NCBI GenBank assembly: GCA_030697175.1
Contig: JAUYQR010000014.1
Span: 38,213 to 102,212, forward strand
Length of the DNA stretch: 64,000 nucleotides
Source: Paracoccaceae bacterium
GTDB taxonomy: Bacteria; Pseudomonadota; Alphaproteobacteria; Rhodobacterales; Rhodobacteraceae
Direction of reading: 5' to 3'
The notes under the pieces were generated by a model. It did not search any database, was not told where the DNA came from, and saw only the letters and a list, made by a program, of their open reading frames with translations. The stretch's first letter is position 1. Each line of letters begins with the position of its first letter. This document shows positions 63,848 to 64,000 of the stretch, in pieces. The position numbers and the translations under genes were made by a program.

Positions 63848-64000
63848 ATGCGTGCGGGGCATCACCGGGAGGAGATGGCTGGAGAGCGGCGGGAAAAGGC
63901 GGTCCTGGTGGCGAGTGTGATGGATGCCGTCGAGGGCAAGGCGCGGCGGATCGCGCGCTGCGCGACACGCGGCGAGTGGGGGGCTGCGGCGAGCGGGGGG
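63848..64000 (+). CDS. Possible start of a gene truncated by the window edge
   Basis: An open plus-strand frame of 51 codons from ATG 63848 (MRAGHHREEMAGERREKAVL) to the edge, with GGGGAG about 7 bases before it. Residues after it (VASVMDAVEGKARRIARCAT) are basic and helical. I do not recognise the family; composition alone could give such a frame. An alternative start is ATG 63875 behind GGGAGGAG. Confidence 0.35.
   Translation, partial: MRAGHHREEMAGERREKAVLVASVMDAVEGKARRIARCATRGEWGAAASGG

Larger units (their letters stand above)
63672..64000. other. Gap upstream of holB to the window edge
   Basis: A 329-base region. It holds the second three-part module (63730-63802), the holB promoter, and from 63848 a plus-strand frame that is open to the edge. 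Apart from these I see nothing definite. tmk, often found before holB in this family, is not present. Confidence 0.5.

Overview
The window is a GC-rich, gene-dense chromosomal segment from an alphaproteobacterium, most probably a member of the Rhodobacteraceae (Rhodobacter/Tabrizicola/Gemmobacter/Paracoccus-like). The signs are a SAM-II riboswitch before metZ, a TTAA-N7-TTAA CtrA-type box, FolE2 in place of FolE, the lysC-ptsP and glyQ-small gene-glyS orders, an aa3-type ctaD near a cytochrome c2-like gene, and GTG/TTG starts. I see no prophage, gene transfer agent cluster, complete insertion sequence, CRISPR array or rRNA operon. Most of the window is core genome; the clearest accessory unit is the amide/peptide operon at 41.2-51.4 kb.

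Layout. 0-16 kb: the 3' end of lysC, a degenerate receiver gene, ptsP, an FkbM-methyltransferase/glycosyltransferase fusion, purD, xseA, two tandem secreted cysteine-containing paralogs, an AlkB-type membrane hydroxylase, an ftsY-DMT transporter-yciB run, a membrane protein, and metZ behind a SAM-II riboswitch followed by an intrinsic terminator. 15-24 kb: folE2, trkH, a secreted HtrA-like protein that has lost its catalytic triad, glyQ, a small membrane gene, and glyS with an internal AT-richer block. 23-31 kb: a PPDK-family protein with an altered ATP-grasp half, a SleB-type cell wall hydrolase, folB-folP-glmM, and ilvC. 31-41 kb: two overlapping Lrp/AsnC regulators with a class V aminotransferase, a UbiH-type hydroxylase, a HAD nucleotidase, a GntR regulator, a MshEN/GT2 membrane glycosyltransferase with a CtrA box upstream, carA, and a yqeY gene. 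41-51.4 kb: an eight-gene minus-strand operon (GntR regulator, amidase, dipeptide-type ABC transporter, two M20 peptidases) with a palindromic operator just before the regulator's start codon. 51.7-55 kb: ctaD, cytochrome c, lipB, tRNA-Leu(GAG). 55.3-60 kb: a polyamine-type ABC transporter operon. 60-63.7 kb: an AEC transporter and a holB-tatD-MBL hydrolase operon.

How the genes work together. folE2, folB and folP cover three steps of folate synthesis. glmM feeds peptidoglycan synthesis, which the SleB-like hydrolase and the peptidoglycan-binding pseudoprotease also touch. ctaD, cytochrome c and ubiH belong to aerobic respiration. The 41-51 kb operon encodes import of a peptide or amide plus three hydrolases for it.

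The observations I rate highest are a three-part intergenic module found twice with nearly fixed internal spacing (36.8 kb and 63.7 kb), the AT-rich block inside glyS, the pseudoprotease, the altered PPDK, the CtrA box, and the riboswitch-terminator arrangement.
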